Below are positions 34,501 to 46,015 of a stretch of 64,000 nucleotides of DNA, one piece after another. Each line of letters begins with the position of its first letter. Within the stretch, counting starts at the first letter, position 1. The stretch lies in the NCBI GenBank assembly GCA_963383645.1, contig OY726557.1, positions 129,820,174-129,884,173 of the forward strand, read 5' to 3'. A model generated the notes under the pieces. That model ran no database searches. It had not been told where the DNA came from and saw nothing but the letters and a program-made list of their open reading frames with translations. The DNA is from Muscardinus avellanarius. Lineage: Eukaryota; Chordata; Mammalia; Rodentia; Gliridae. The position numbers and the translations under genes are program-made.

Positions 34501-34544
34501 TAATGAATTAATTTTAAAAAGATTTCTTTGAAAATGAAAGAAAA

Positions 34545-34779
34545 GCCGGGTGTGGTGGAGCATGCTTATAATACCAGCGCATTATAAGCGCATTATATGG
34601 GAGGCTGAGACAGAAGGATTGTACTGGTTCGAAAGCAGGCTCAGCTACTTAGTAAGGCTCTCAGCAATTTAGAGAGACCCTGTTTCCAAATAAAGTATAA
34701 AATAGGGCTGGGAGTATAGCCTGGAGGTAGAAAATCCCGTGTTCCACCCCCAGTACCACAAAAAAAAAAAAAAAAAAAA
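34545..34779 (+). mobile_element. SINE inserted beside another SINE
   Basis: gccgggtgtggtggagc head with a small internal duplication (gcgcattata), A20 tail. Preceded by gaaaatgaaagaaaag (34528-34543), which reappears at 34784-34799. Confidence 0.85.
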
Positions 34780-34799
34780 TCAATGAAAATGAAAGAAAA

Positions 34800-34992
34800 G
34801 CCGGGTATGGCACACACCTGTAAACCCAGTACTTGTGAGGCTAAGACAGGACAATTTCAAATTGACAGCCAGCCTCAGGAACTTAGTGAGACCCGATTTC
34901 AAAATAAAAAATAAAAATAGGGCTGGGGGTATAACACAAAGATAGAATGCCTCTGGATTCAATCCTTAGAACCACAAAAAAAAAAAAAAGAA
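34800..34992 (+). mobile_element. Older dimeric SINE at the same target site
   Basis: Starts gccgggtatggcacac right after the second copy of gaaaatgaaagaaaag; more diverged than its neighbour. Confidence 0.85.
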
Positions 34993-35584
34993 AAAGAAGC
35001 GATTTTAACAAGTATAGCACAAAACAGGAAACTTCAGATGGTTCCTAATGATGTAGAATGACACAGTGAAATATAAATTAAGAGCTGAGTGTAGCGATCT
35101 GGACCAAAGGGACACAAAAGCAAGCTTGGGGAAGGTATTGAAATGAACTGGACAAAGTGCCACTGTGAAGTGCTGGTCATGCCAACTCTGCCTTCATATC
35201 TGCTTTCCACTGGGCTTCCCACAGAGGCTGGTCACCAAGGCCATACACAAGGGCCAGTTTAGATACATGTTTGACCACAGCGTCTTCCTACCAAAAGTTA
35301 TAATAAAAACAAGCATTAAAACATAGAAAAGCCTTTAGCATTAAATCCCTGATTCTCTAGATGTAACACAGAACTGAAAGGGTTAAATATCATGCTCTAT
35401 GCCCATTGACTACCTGTTCCTAAGAAAGAAGGGAAGGAAGAAGACAAATTAAAAATATGAACTATGGAGGAACAAGGTGTTCAGAGTCTCTCCTGCATTC
35501 TACTACCTATCGCCATGATAAAGAGCTAAAATGCAAACACACACAAAGTAAAACCCTGACTACTCAAGTCTCTTAGAACAGGGT
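34993..35584. other. No gene seen; single-copy DNA
   Basis: No frame or repeat recognised. Confidence 0.4.
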
Positions 35585-35760
35585 TTCTCAACCTTGGAAC
35601 TATTGCTGCTTCTGACCAGATAATTCTTTGTCAGTGGAGGAGGCTGTCCTGTGCTTGAATAATAGAGAATTCACTACTCTAAATGATAAGAACATATTTG
35701 AACTGATTCCTTTCCCAGGCCAAGCAAAGGTTTAGAAATCACTTTTCACAATAAAGTGGT
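35585..35760 (+). mobile_element. Possible hAT/Charlie-type remnant
   Basis: gggtttctcaaccttggaactattg with gataattctttgt and ggctgtcctgtgc is the layout of an ancient hAT MITE. The family is not certain. Confidence 0.45.
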
Positions 35761-35837
35761 ACTGAGGGACAAAAAGGCACTTTAATGTCAATCAGACTCT
35801 GAATTGAATCTTCTTGAGTTTTTTGTTGTTGTTTTTT

Positions 35838-36232
35838 GGTACTGGGGATCGAACATAGAAGCATTCTACCTCCAAGCTATAGTACAAGTCTTTTTTTTTT
35901 TTTTTTTTTTTGAGGTACTGGGAATGGAACCAGGGGCATTCTACCTCCGAGCTATATCCCCAGTCCTATTTTTCAGTCCTTTTTATGTTTGAAACAGGGT
36001 CTGAGCTGCAAAGTAGCTGAGGCTGTCTGCGAACCGTGATCCTCCCATCTCTGCCTCCCAAATACTGGGATTATAAGTGTGTGGCACCACATCCGGCTTA
36101 CAAGCCTTTTTTATTTTTTATTTTTGAACCAGGGTCTCACTAAGTTGTTGAGGCTGGCCTCAAACCTGCAATCCTCCTGCCTCACCAGCCAAGTACTGGA
36201 ATTACAGGCAAATCAGTCACCACACCCAGCCT
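35838..36232 (-). mobile_element. Outer SINE split by another SINE
   Basis: Tail at 35838-35890, linker and head at 36098-36232, both minus strand. Flanks of the inner copy, acaagtctttttt and acaagcctttttta, are the target duplication. Confidence 0.8.
35912..36097 (-). mobile_element. Inner SINE
   Basis: Minus strand, T20 then ggtactgggaatggaac to ccacatccggc. Nested in the linker of 35838-36232. Confidence 0.85.
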
Positions 36233-36682
36233 CATATTTGAATCTTGATCAATCCACTATCTATAGGATAAAACTGAACATGCAAGGACAACATTTCTCT
36301 GAGGCCTGGTTCCCATGTACAGTGAGAGTACTACCAAGGTTGTAGGGTTCAAGAAAAAGAATATTTGTAAAGATTAAAAAACTAGCATCAAAGAAAAGAG
36401 GAATTTACATTTAAGTGCCAGAACTTTATCATACATCTTCTAATGAAAGAAATATGTATTGCATTTTCCTGTCTTAATATAGCCAACTTCAGAATGACCA
36501 TTTCCGACAAATATTACTAATTTAACTAAATATAATATTAACTTAAAGAAAACAACTGACAAAATATACACAGAATTGAGCTTTAAGATGTTGGATGAAT
36601 TGGTTAAATATTATAAAAATAATGCCATTTAGTAAGGACTAAATGTAAAGATGAATATTTAGGTCAAAAAATACCAATAAAA
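36233..36682. other. No gene seen; AT-rich DNA
   Basis: Nothing recognisable. Confidence 0.4.
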
Positions 36683-36917
36683 GGCTGGGTGTGGTGACAC
36701 ATGCTGTAATCCTAGTACTTGGGAGGCTGAAACAAGAGGATCACAAGTTCAAGGACAGCCTCAGCAAGCAGTAAGATGCTCATCAACCTAGCAAAACCCT
36801 GTTTCAAAAAGTAAAAAATAGGGCTGGGGGTATAGCTCAGAAGTAGAATGCCCCTGAGTTCAATCCCCAGTACCACCAAATACATACATACATACATACA
36901 TACATACATACATACAT
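36683..36917 (+). mobile_element. Dimeric SINE with (CATA)n end
   Basis: Complete; the tail ends ccccagtaccacc and passes into about ten (CATA) units at 36879-36917. Confidence 0.88.
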
Positions 36918-37074
36918 TATACTACATAGTGGAAGTGGGACAGAAAAGTTCTGAAAAATGTAACTACCTCCATGCCCCAAATGAGCCAGAGGTGATAAGT
37001 GACCCAAAAATAAATTTTAAAAAGTACAAGGAGCACAATTTGGGTTAGTAGAAAGAAAATACCAAAATAAGAAC

Positions 37075-37225
37075 CAGAAGAATGGAGTTCTAGTTTCATT
37101 TGGCCTACTTGAGAAAATGTTGCTAGATAAGTCACTTAACCTGGATTTATTTCCTCAATAAGGGCACAAAACCTACTTTGACATCTCCTACATTGCCATG
37201 TGGGACAAATAAAGTTCATAAAAAG
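37075..37225 (+). mobile_element. MIR remnant
   Basis: gataagtcacttaacctgg followed by tttcctcaataagggcacaa matches the core order of a mammalian MIR. Confidence 0.5.
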
Positions 37226-37238
37226 TGCTCTTAAAATT

Positions 37239-37648
37239 GTACATGAAATACATGGTCCTGTAAGGCCTGCACAGAAGTCTAGAGCAGGGTTTTCCACTCT
37301 TTTTCACCTTGTGACACAGACTGCAACTGACACAATTGGCATGGCACCCCAGGATAAACAAGTCGTGTGCTAGAGCCCAAAGGTGCCCAGCCTAGAAGTT
37401 CTTGCCACTCTGTCCCTGATGGTCCTCTCTGAGGACTGAGGGAGTAGGTATTTCTAGCCTATCTGTATGATGCTCAGAAGACCGCCTGGCACACAGGACA
37501 CTCTAGCTGAAAGGCCAGGTCTAATTTGGGGCATTCTAAGTTAGCATTTTCCCCAATAACTGACTCTGGCAAACAGGATCATGTCCAGTTTTGCTAGAAC
37601 AGCACTGCCTTAGAACAGGGACCAAGCCACAGGGACTACTCTTCTGGG
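37239..37648 (+). repeat. 410-bp inverted duplication, arm 1
   Basis: Matches the complement of 40969-41378 over the whole 410 bases, roughly 95% by eye. Outside the arm the sequences are unrelated. Not a SINE or L1; no terminal TG/CA or A tail. Confidence 0.92.
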
Positions 37649-38347
37649 CCTCAAGCCCTCCAGACCATACCCTGGCCTTCCTCTGTCCATACCCAACCAC
37701 AGGGCTAGCTTTCATCAGGACTCAACGATGTACCCACCTGCCACCTACATGCCCTCCTCTTGGACAGGACCCCAGGATCTGGCGCCTGCTTCCAGATCTG
37801 CTCAGGCTTCTTCCCTGGGTTGGTTCTCCAACAGCCAACAGCCTCACCAGCAGTCGGTATGCCCTAGACCCAGAGTCAGTGGAAGAGCAGCTGCCTGAAG
37901 GGTATGTGGGGATGTGTAGGTTGGGGTGTCCAGAATGTGAATGTGCAAAGTCCCTTGTACAAGCAGCCTGGGGAGAAGAAGAGTGCCTCAGGTCAATGCT
38001 GGCCTCTGCATATTCTCAGTAACTCAGGAATCCAAATTCCCTTTGACCTAGGTCACTATGAAGCTTTATTTGTTAAGGCAGCCCACGGGACATCTTTCTT
38101 AGCTTGATTATAACTTGTAAATTTTCAGGCTTATATAATAGGGACTTCCATTTGTACTCTTGTCCTAGTCCCAAAAATATTAGGGATGGGCTGGCAAAGG
38201 ATCTTGAAGAAAATGAACACATTTAGCCTAGGAAGGGAAAAGGCTGGTGAGAAGATAAAAGAACCATCCATCTTTCAGATGTCAGCTAAAGAGCTTTTTT
38301 GGGAAAAATAAAGCAGAATCATGTGGTGTTAAAAATGCATGGAGGAG
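37649..38347. other. No gene seen; single-copy DNA
   Basis: A 143-codon frame (37591-38022, +) starts inside the duplicated arm. It has clustered cysteines (CRLGCPECECAK) but no splice, promoter or domain support, so I do not call a gene. Confidence 0.4.
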
Positions 38348-38535
38348 CCAAGCATGGTGGCGCACGCTTGTAATCCCTGCACTTGGGAGGCTGAGACAGG
38401 AGGATCGCACAGGTTCAAAGCTAGTCTCAGCTACTGAGACCCTGTTTCCAAATAAAATATAAAATAGGTCTGGGAGTATAGCTTGGAGGTAGAAAGCCTC
38501 GGATTCCACCCCCAGTACTACCAAAAAAAAAAAAA
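38348..38535 (+). mobile_element. SINE with target duplication
   Basis: Complete, young-type linker. aaatgcatggagg occurs before (38333-38345) and after the A tail (38534-38546). Confidence 0.92.
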
Positions 38536-38589
38536 AATGCATGGAGGTATGTTCCAATTTAATAGAAGTGAAATTTTTTTTTGGGGGGG

Positions 38590-38795
38590 GGCGGGTCTGA
38601 GGATGGGACCCAGGAGCATTCAACCTCTGAGTTACACCCCCTGCCCTATTTTTTTTTAATTCTTTTTATTTTGAACCGGGTCTCACTGAGTTGCAGAGGG
38701 CCTCACTAAGTAGCTGAGGCTGTCCGCGAACCGCAATCCTCAGGTCTCAGCCTCCCGAATGCTGGGATTACAAGCCTGAGCCACCATGCCTGGCA
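38590..38795 (-). mobile_element. Dimeric B1-ID SINE
   Basis: G-run then gatgggacccaggagc tail, complete head to caccatgcctggc. Confidence 0.85.
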
Positions 38796-39595
38796 AAAAA
38801 ATTTTTTAACAATTAAGAACTCAAAAAAAAAAAAAAAAGATTTCTGTTCTATCATGTGAATAACTGAGTTTTCAGATACTAAAAACACAAAAATGAAGAG
38901 GTAGTCACTTCCCAAAGATAAGAAGAATGAATTCAGATACTGGAGAAATGCTATATACTCCCTAAAGGCCTATGTAACTGCCGTATTCAGTACTTTCACG
39001 AAGATATAACTCTATAGAGGCAAGTGCTATGAGACCCAGGCAAAACACAAGCTATGCCCTGAAGTAACCTTTCTTCCTCAGGAAGCTCCAAAGCTTATTC
39101 TTTTGTCATGTGACTTCTCACAAAAATGAGGGTGAATTCCCCCACTCTACAAAATAAATTACTGAAGGCTGAAACAATTCTTGTCTCAAGGGATCCCCCC
39201 ACCCGCCACCACCTTTCAGAAAATCCTAAACTGCACTGCTTCCAGTTAGATCCTCTGACTTGTCAAAATCACTGAAAAGCTTGTTGCATTCCTACAAGGG
39301 CTGGGTACTGTTCTGCCTTCAACAAGTGTATGCTAAGTAGGAACACTAGAGATGTAGCAGGTACCTTGACAGACAAGCCTTGCTTCTTAAGAAGCATACA
39401 GATGTGAAACACATACTAAATAAACTAGTATGAAGAAGATAAAATGAGATGATGCCGAAGTGAGAGATGGGCCACTCTAGGGAGAAGACATACAGAGATT
39501 TGACTGAAAGCAGTACATTCTAAACATAAGGAACACCACAAAACCCTAAGAAAGTATGTGTTTACTTATTCAAGGGAAAGAAGGAGCACGGTAGA
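38796..39595. other. No gene seen; single-copy DNA
   Basis: Nothing recognisable. Confidence 0.4.
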
Positions 39596-40425
39596 CTACA
39601 CAGCTATCAGAATGGCCCGATCAAGGCACAGACATCACCAAATGCTGACAAGGAGGCAAGACCACAGGAGCTCTCACACCCTGCCTGTGGGTGCAAAATG
39701 GTACTGCCACGTGGGAAGGCGGTTTGGCAGTGTCATACAAAACTAAACATTCTCTTTCACAAAAGTTAGCAATTGTGCTTAGTATTTACTCAAAAGTTGA
39801 AAAGCTATGCCCACATAAAACCTGCCCATGGATGTTTACAGCAGTTTATTCATATTTGCCAAAACTTAAGCGCAACCAAGTTATCCTTCCACAGGTGAAC
39901 AGATAAATTATGGTACATCCAGACAATGGAATATCATCCAGTACGAAAAGAAACAGGCTATTAAACCATGAAAAGACAGAAAAACTGAAATACATATTAT
40001 ACATATTACTAAGTGAAAGAAGCCAATCTGAAAAGACTATGATTCTAACTATATGACCTTCTAGAAAAGGCAAAACTATGGTGTTGGTAAAAAAAGATCA
40101 GTGGTTATCAGGGATTAGGATGGAGGGAAGGATGAATACACAGAGGACAGAGGACTTTTACACAGACAAATTGTTTTTTGTTTTTAATGTTTTGGAGTTT
40201 TTTTGTTTTGAATTGTTTTGAATGACGAATACCTGCCATTTTATATTTGCCCAAACTACAAAATGCACAAGAATGAACCCTAAAATAAACCTCAGCCAGT
40301 GGAAGGTAATGATGTCAGTGCAGGTTCATCAACTGCAACAAATGTTTCACTCCGATGAGGGATATGAATAATGGACAAAGATGTAATCTCTATATACTTT
40401 CTACTGCTTTGCTGTGAATTAAGTC
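39596..40425 (+). mobile_element. Ancient L1 3' part
   Basis: Plus-strand L1 ORF2 end and 3' UTR: ctgacaaggaggcaaga, gggaaggcggtttggcag, ggatgtttacagcagttta, ggaatatcatccagtacg. Highly decayed, so eutherian-wide age is likely. Confidence 0.75.
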
Positions 40426-40429
40426 TATG

Positions 40430-40505
40430 GGGGCTGGAGGTGTAGCTCAGTGGTACAGTGCTTGGCTAGCATACACAAGCACCTTGGTTCAGTCCCCCGC
40501 ACTAC
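40430..40505 (+). mobile_element. ID element
   Basis: ggggctggaggtgtagctc, gcttggctagcatac and ggttcagtccccc in ID order; no B1 head. Confidence 0.85.
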
Positions 40506-40551
40506 AAAAATATACGTAAAAATAAAACTTAAGTCCTCAAAAAAAAAAAAA

Positions 40552-40976
40552 GAACCAGCATGGTGGCACACACCTGCCTGTAATCCTGCCACTTGGGAGA
40601 CTGAGACAAGAGGATGGTTCAAGACCAGCCTCAGCAACTTAGTGAGATCTTCGTGATCTAACAAAACCTGTTTCAAAAAAAAAAAAAAAAAAAAAAAGAG
40701 CCAAAAGAGCCAGGTGTGGCAGCACATGCTTATAATCCCAGTACTTGGGAGGCTAAGACAGGAGGATCACAGATTCAAAGCCAGCCTCAACAACTTAGTG
40801 AGACCCTGTTTCTAACTAGTAAAATAAAAAGGGACAGGTATGTAGCTCAAAGTTAGAAATGCCCTGAGTTCAATCCAAAGTACCACAAAATATAAAAAAT
40901 TAAATGAAAAGAAAAAGAAAAAAGGGCCAAGCACATAGCTTGGAGGAATAATGCCTCTGGGTTCAATCCCCAGAAC
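40552..40976 (+). mobile_element. Outer SINE split by another SINE
   Basis: Head and A24 linker at 40552-40698; tail (gggccaagcacatagc) at 40924-40973. Its tail lacks an A run and abuts the inverted-duplication arm directly. Confidence 0.75.
40709..40886 (+). mobile_element. Inner SINE
   Basis: gccaggtgtggcagcac head, tail gggacaggtatgtagc to aagtaccac, nested in the linker of 40552-40976. Confidence 0.82.
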
Positions 40977-41378
40977 AGTAGTCCCTGTGGCTTGGTCCCT
41001 GTTCTAAGGCAGTGCTGTTCTAGCAAAACTCTGGACATGATCCTGTTTGCCAGAGTCAGTTATTGGGGAAAACGTTAACTTAGAATGCCCCAAATTAGAC
41101 CTGGCCTTTTAGCTAGAGTGTCCTGTGTGCCAGGCGGTCCTCTGAGCATCATACAGATAGGCTAGAAATACCTATTCCCTTAGTCCTCAGAGAGGACCAT
41201 CAGAGACAGAGTGGCAAGAACTTCTAGGCTGGGCACCTTTGGGCTCTAGCACACGACTTGTTTATCCCGGGGTGCCATGCCAGTCGTCAGTTGCTGTCTG
41301 TGTCTCAAGGTGAAAAAGAGTGGAAAACACTGCTCTAGACTTCTGTGCAGGCCTTACAGGACCATGCAGTTCATGTAC
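40969..41378 (-). repeat. 410-bp inverted duplication, arm 2
   Basis: Complement of arm 1 (37239-37648), same length. One boundary coincides with the 3' end of the SINE tail at 40973. The spacer between arms is 3,320 bases. Confidence 0.92.
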
Positions 41379-42138
41379 AAAGGTGTGCACCACTGCAGCC
41401 AGCTCTAGCCTAGATTTTAACAGTGAAAAAAATCTGAGATGATGTCAGGTCCAGAGTGTATTCTGAAGGATCAGCCGACCAGACTTCACCTGCAATGAGG
41501 ACAGAAATAAGTGAGAAGAACTCCAGGGCCTTGGCCCGCCGCACAGGTGGCTGGATGACGTGCAGCTCACTGAGATGTGAGACTGGGGAGAGGAGGAAGG
41601 CAGACACAAGCAACAACACTTGCAGTCCTACTTGGTTACGTCTACCTGCGTGTGTCTTCTAGACCACCCAAGGGGTGGCAGGGAAGCAGGTGAGTCTCAA
41701 AGGGAGAAAAATATGAGTACTTGAGACAGAAATCTGAGACTCATCTGCATATAAGTGATCTCTGAACCCGGAAGATGGGTGAATCACCTGAGTCCAGGGG
41801 CATTCCAAATTTTCAAGCAGGAACAAGAAAGGGAATAAAGATAAGCTCACAAAAAAAGGATACAAAAAATGAAAATGCACAGGTAAAAGGTCAGAAGATA
41901 TACCCACTGTGAAATGCTGGTCAGAGACCACTAAGATGTAAATGCTGAAATGACCACTGCCAAGGCAAAATACAAGGCGTTCTAGCCTTGACGAAAACCA
42001 ATTTCAGGAGCTAGAGAGAGAGAGACTGTATCTCTGTTCCATCCAGAACCACAAAAAAAAAAAAAAATTAAGAACAATTTCAGCAAAATGGTAGAACAAA
42101 AGCTCAAATGAAACAGGATAAAGAGAACCCATAGAAGC
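41379..42138. other. No gene seen; single-copy DNA
   Basis: Frames at 41410-41931 on both strands lack domains. A tail-like scrap (tccatccagaaccac, A14) lies at 42038-42066. Confidence 0.4.
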
Positions 42139-42415
42139 AGGGCGTGGTGGCGCACACTTGCAATCCCAGCATTTGGGAGGCTGAGACAGAAGAATCATGG
42201 TTCACAAACAGCCTCAGCTACTTAATGAGACCCTCTGGAACTCAGTGAGACCCTGTTTCAAAATAAAGAATAAAAAATAGGGTTGGGGGTGTACCTCAGA
42301 GGTAGAAGGCCCCTGGTTTCCATACCCAGTACCACAAAAAAATTAATAAAAATAAAACTGGACTAGGGATATAGCTTGGAGGTAAAATGCCCCTGAGTTC
42401 AATCTCCAGTGCCAC
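42139..42415 (+). mobile_element. SINE with two tails
   Basis: Head gcagggcgtggtggcgc, tail 1 ending at 42335, A-rich spacer, tail 2 (ggactagggatatagc) at 42359-42415, then (GA)n. No outer head upstream. Confidence 0.75.
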
Positions 42416-42432
42416 AAAGAGAGAGAGAGAGA

Positions 42433-43085
42433 ATTAGCGGTGAGCAAGTAGAAATAACAAACATAAACTCCTAAAATCTTCTGCTGCAAAAGAACTGAGC
42501 AATAATTGAAGGGAGCCTAAAGAGGGGGAGAGCATAGTTTAGGAGTGGTGATGTATTCAGTTAAACTATCAGTAGCTTGAAAGAAAGACTTTAATTCCTC
42601 TCTCACTAAACATTCAGAGGAAAAAAAAAATGAGCAGTCCAAGCTAGTAGGCCGCTCTGCTCCAGAGATTATCCAGGGACCTTTGGTATTCCTCCCTCTA
42701 GATGCTCTCACCTATGAGGTAGAGTACTATGTCCTAGCACCAAGTAACACCCTCCATTCTCCTCACAAAAGGGGGAAAGACATGAAGACAATTGGCTTCC
42801 TTTCTAAGGCCATGACCTACAAATCACACACCTTCTGTTCACAACTATTTAGCCAGAACTGAGTCACCTGGCCACCCACACCCAGCTATAAGAGGCTGGG
42901 AAAAGTAGTCTCTAGCTGCTCAGCCAGGTACCCAGATAGAGCCTAAGGGAAGGTGCAGGGAATGGCATCTGGTAGGCAATTAGTTATTACAATACCAGCA
43001 CTGTAAGCCATGTGTGCCTACTAGAAGAGATGATCATTTAAGAAAGGAAATAACTGGAAAGATGACTGCCTTAAGAAAGTAAGAA
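42433..43085. other. No gene seen; single-copy DNA
   Basis: Nothing recognisable. Confidence 0.4.
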
Positions 43086-43511
43086 AAGCAAGACACAGTG
43101 GCTCACAGTACTTGGGAGGCTAAGACAGGAGGATTATTTACCCCCTCTCCCGAACTGGGGATGGAACCCAGGGGCATTGTACCTCCAAGCTACACCCCCA
43201 GCCTTATTTTTTAGTCTTTTTTTTATTTTTGAAACAGGGTCTCACTGAGTTGCCAAGGGCCTGATTAAGTAGCTGAGGTGGTCTATGAACCGTGATCTCA
43301 GCTTCCCAAATGCTGAAATTACAAGCATGCACCACCACACCCGGCTTATAGGAGGATTCTAGGTTTGGACCAGCCTTTAGCAATTTACTGAGACTCTCAA
43401 CAATTTACCAAAACACTCAACAAAATAGTCAGACACTGTTTCAAAATAAAAAATAAAAAGGTTGGAATTGTAGCTCAGAGATAGAATATCTTTGGGTTCA
43501 ATACCCAGTTA
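43086..43511 (+). mobile_element. Outer SINE split within its head
   Basis: Head start at 43086-43134, remainder and tail at 43346-43511. aggaggattat and aggaggattct flank the inner SINE. Confidence 0.8.
43141..43345 (-). mobile_element. Inner SINE, opposite strand
   Basis: Minus strand, aactggggatggaaccc tail to caccacacccggc head end. Confidence 0.88.
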
Positions 43512-43525
43512 AAAAAAAAAAAAAA

Positions 43526-43676
43526 AGCCAGGATGGTGGCACACTCCTGTAATACCAGTACTTAAAAGGCTACAACAGAAGGATCACTGGTTGAAGGACA
43601 GCCTCAGCAAGTTGGGAGACTCTCATCAACCTAGTAAGATCCTGCTTCAAAATAAAGAATAAAAATAAGGCTGGGA
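43526..43676 (+). mobile_element. SINE cut at the start of its tail
   Basis: Head and linker complete; the tail stops after aaggctggga, where the next SINE begins. No resumed tail was found, so the 3' part is lost. Confidence 0.75.
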
Positions 43677-43873
43677 GCCAGATGTAGTAGCGCACGCTTG
43701 TAATCCCAGTACTTACGAGGCTGAGATAGGAGGATCGCGGTTCGCCGCCAGCCTCAGCTACTTAGTGAGGCCCTCTGCAACTTAGTGAGACGCTGTTTTA
43801 AAATAAAGTATTAAAAATAAGGCTGGGGGTGGAGCTCAGAGGTAGAATGCCCCTGGGTTCAATCCCTAGCACC
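43677..43873 (+). mobile_element. Dimeric B1-ID SINE
   Basis: gccagatgtagtagcgc head to tail cctagcacc; joined to the previous SINE. Confidence 0.88.
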
Positions 43874-44560
43874 AAAAAAGAAAAAAGGAAAGAATGAAAT
43901 CCAGGGCACAAATACATTGCCTCAGGAACAGGGTCACTTTGGTCTCTTGTCACTTCTTACTTGATTGGCTTTTCTGAAGAAAAACTGTCCCCAGAACACA
44001 TTTCTAGAAAATCAATGTATGTAACCCTTTCCTTCCACCAAGCAACTGCGGAGTGACCGTGGCAATCTGCCCTTGATTGAGTAGTTCTCACTTGGGCTGT
44101 GTATGACAGGCTGATTCAGAGCTGTGGATTCTGTCAAACAGAGGATGACCAAATTTCAAGCCAGAGGGCTTTTTACAAAGCTCATTTTATATATGTTCAA
44201 AGATGTGAGGCCACAAAGCATCCTCTCCAATAGTACATCCCCAGTGCTCAAACTGCTGGATCATCTTTGTCAACAGTTTTATAATATTCCTTTTTCCTAA
44301 TATAGTACTTCCAAGTCAGAGGCTCAATGACACCTTCTTTCATATCTATTTTCCACTGCATCCTGCATGGTACAAGATATACAGATGTACTCATTGGCTA
44401 CTGATAAAGAGACTTGGTTTCCCTTATCCTAAAGGGCCAGGCCTGCTGCTGAATGCAGAGGACTGCTGGATATAAACAAGGGGCCAGTCCTATCAGGTTC
44501 ACCTTAGATAGGTCAATAGAAACAGCAAGTGAACATGATAGCCCCCGCTTTTTTTTCTTT
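43874..44560. other. No gene seen; single-copy DNA
   Basis: On the minus strand near 44350-44260 a short stretch reads like protein, but stops and shifts follow at once. Not enough for a pseudogene call. Confidence 0.35.
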
Positions 44561-44749
44561 GCAGGGTTGAAGCCAGGGGCATTCTACCTCCGAGCTACAC
44601 CCCCAGCCCTATTTTTTTTATCTTTATTTTGAAACAGAGTCTAAGTTGCAGAGGGCCTAAGTAGTAACTGAGGCAGGCCTCGAATCTTGGATCCTCCTGT
44701 TTCAGCCTCCCAAATGCTAGGATTACAATCGTGCGACACCACACCCAGC
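44561..44749 (-). mobile_element. Dimeric B1-ID SINE
   Basis: gcagggttgaagccagg tail; head with small deletion; ends caccacacccagc. Confidence 0.82.
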
Positions 44750-44752
44750 TTT

Positions 44753-44755
44753 CAC

Positions 44756-44808
<53 letters not shown>
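44753..44808. repeat. (CA)n microsatellite
   Basis: About 25 CA units between two minus SINEs. Confidence 0.95.
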
Positions 44809-44812
<4 letters not shown>

Positions 44813-44851
44813 GTGTTTTTGTTTTTGTTTTTATTTTGTTTTGTTTTGTTT

Positions 44852-45042
44852 TTGCAGTACTGAAGATGGAACCCAAGGGCATTCTACCTCTGAGCTACAC
44901 TCTCAGCCCTATTTTTTAGTCTTTTATTTTTTGAAACAAGATCTCACTGAGTTAAGTAGCTGAGGCTGTCTGTGAACAGCGATCTTCCAGTCTCCACCTC
45001 CTGATTGCTGGGATTACAAGCGTGTGCCACCACGCCCATCCT
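44852..45042 (-). mobile_element. Dimeric B1-ID SINE
   Basis: Minus strand with a T/G-rich run before it; the middle of the head is shortened. Confidence 0.82.
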
Positions 45043-45119
45043 CACAATCCCCTTTAAATGATAAAAAAAAAAAAAATTAAAAAAAAGAAACAGAGAATCA
45101 CAGAATCTGGAGCAAGGGG

Positions 45120-45193
45120 AGACACAGAGGTATAGCTCAATGGTAAGGCTAGCATGCCTTACCATTCATGCCTGAGTTTTATCCACAGTACCA
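45120..45193 (+). mobile_element. ID element with internal duplication
   Basis: gtatagctcaatggtaag then an inverted piece (gctagcatgccttaccatt) and tttatccacagtacc. Confidence 0.65.
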
Positions 45194-45224
45194 CAAACAA
45201 ACAAAAAAAAAAAAAAATTTTGGA

Positions 45225-45375
45225 GCAAGGACCTTAGACACCTCTATCTAGTCTGACCCCTCATTTTTATGAGGAAAATGAGTTTCAAAGAGATGACTTA
45301 TTTGTCCCAAGTCTCAGATTGTTTATAGCTGAGCTAAGACAAAAGCCTAGCTTGTCTTAAAGAGTCCTTTGACCA
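45225..45375 (-). mobile_element. MIR remnant
   Basis: ctagtctgacccctcattt, gaggaaaatgagtttcaaag and tgtcccaagtctcaga follow the antisense MIR core. Confidence 0.55.
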
Positions 45376-45553
45376 TATGTCTTTCCAGTGAAAAAAGAAA
45401 TTGGAATTATTGTTTCTGCACTATGACATACAAGAGAATAAAAAAAAAGTACAGTTGAATGGCCTGCCCGTGTTCACCAGGCTGCACTCCAAATACTAAA
45501 GACTTTACTGTGTTAGGGAAATGGTTAGAATATCAAATTCAGAATTTTTCCCA

Positions 45554-45747
45554 GAACTGGGAACAGTGGTGTATGCCTGTAATACCAGTACTTGGGAGGC
45601 TATGACAGGAAGATCACAGGTTTTAAGCCATCCTCAGCTAATTAGGAAGACCCATGGCAACTTAGCAAGATTCTGTTTCAAAATAAAAAGTAAAAGGGCA
45701 GGATAGAGCTCAGAAGTAACATGCTCCTGGGTTTAATTCCACTACCA
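45554..45747 (+). mobile_element. Dimeric B1-ID SINE
   Basis: Old copy; both halves present, box motifs diverged. Confidence 0.75.
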
Positions 45748-46015
45748 ACAATCAATTCTGTCCCACAGTATGATGCCTACAGGGACAACTGAACATATCA
45801 TAAGATTTCGAGGAGAGGGAGATCACACATGCACTTCCTGTCAACATTTTCCATCCCTGCAATCTCCAAGCTAAGATAATCTATGGTATAAATTAAACTA
45901 GCAAGTAGATGTCCATATGCCAAAAAAAAACTGAATATCTCTAGTAAAGAGAAGCTTATGTCCACTCTAAATATTCTAGTGCATGTCTTTCTCATAAGAA
46001 ATTAAACCAAACACT

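Noticed and set aside
37591..38022. 143-codon frame with clustered cysteines
   Set aside because: Starts inside an inverted-duplication arm, is not kept open in the other arm, and has no promoter, splice or domain support.
44260..44350. Protein-like stretch on the minus strand (MKEGVIEPLTWKYYIRKKEY)
   Set aside because: Only about 30 codons before stops and shifts; no family recognised and no processed-pseudogene marks such as a poly(A) or target duplication.
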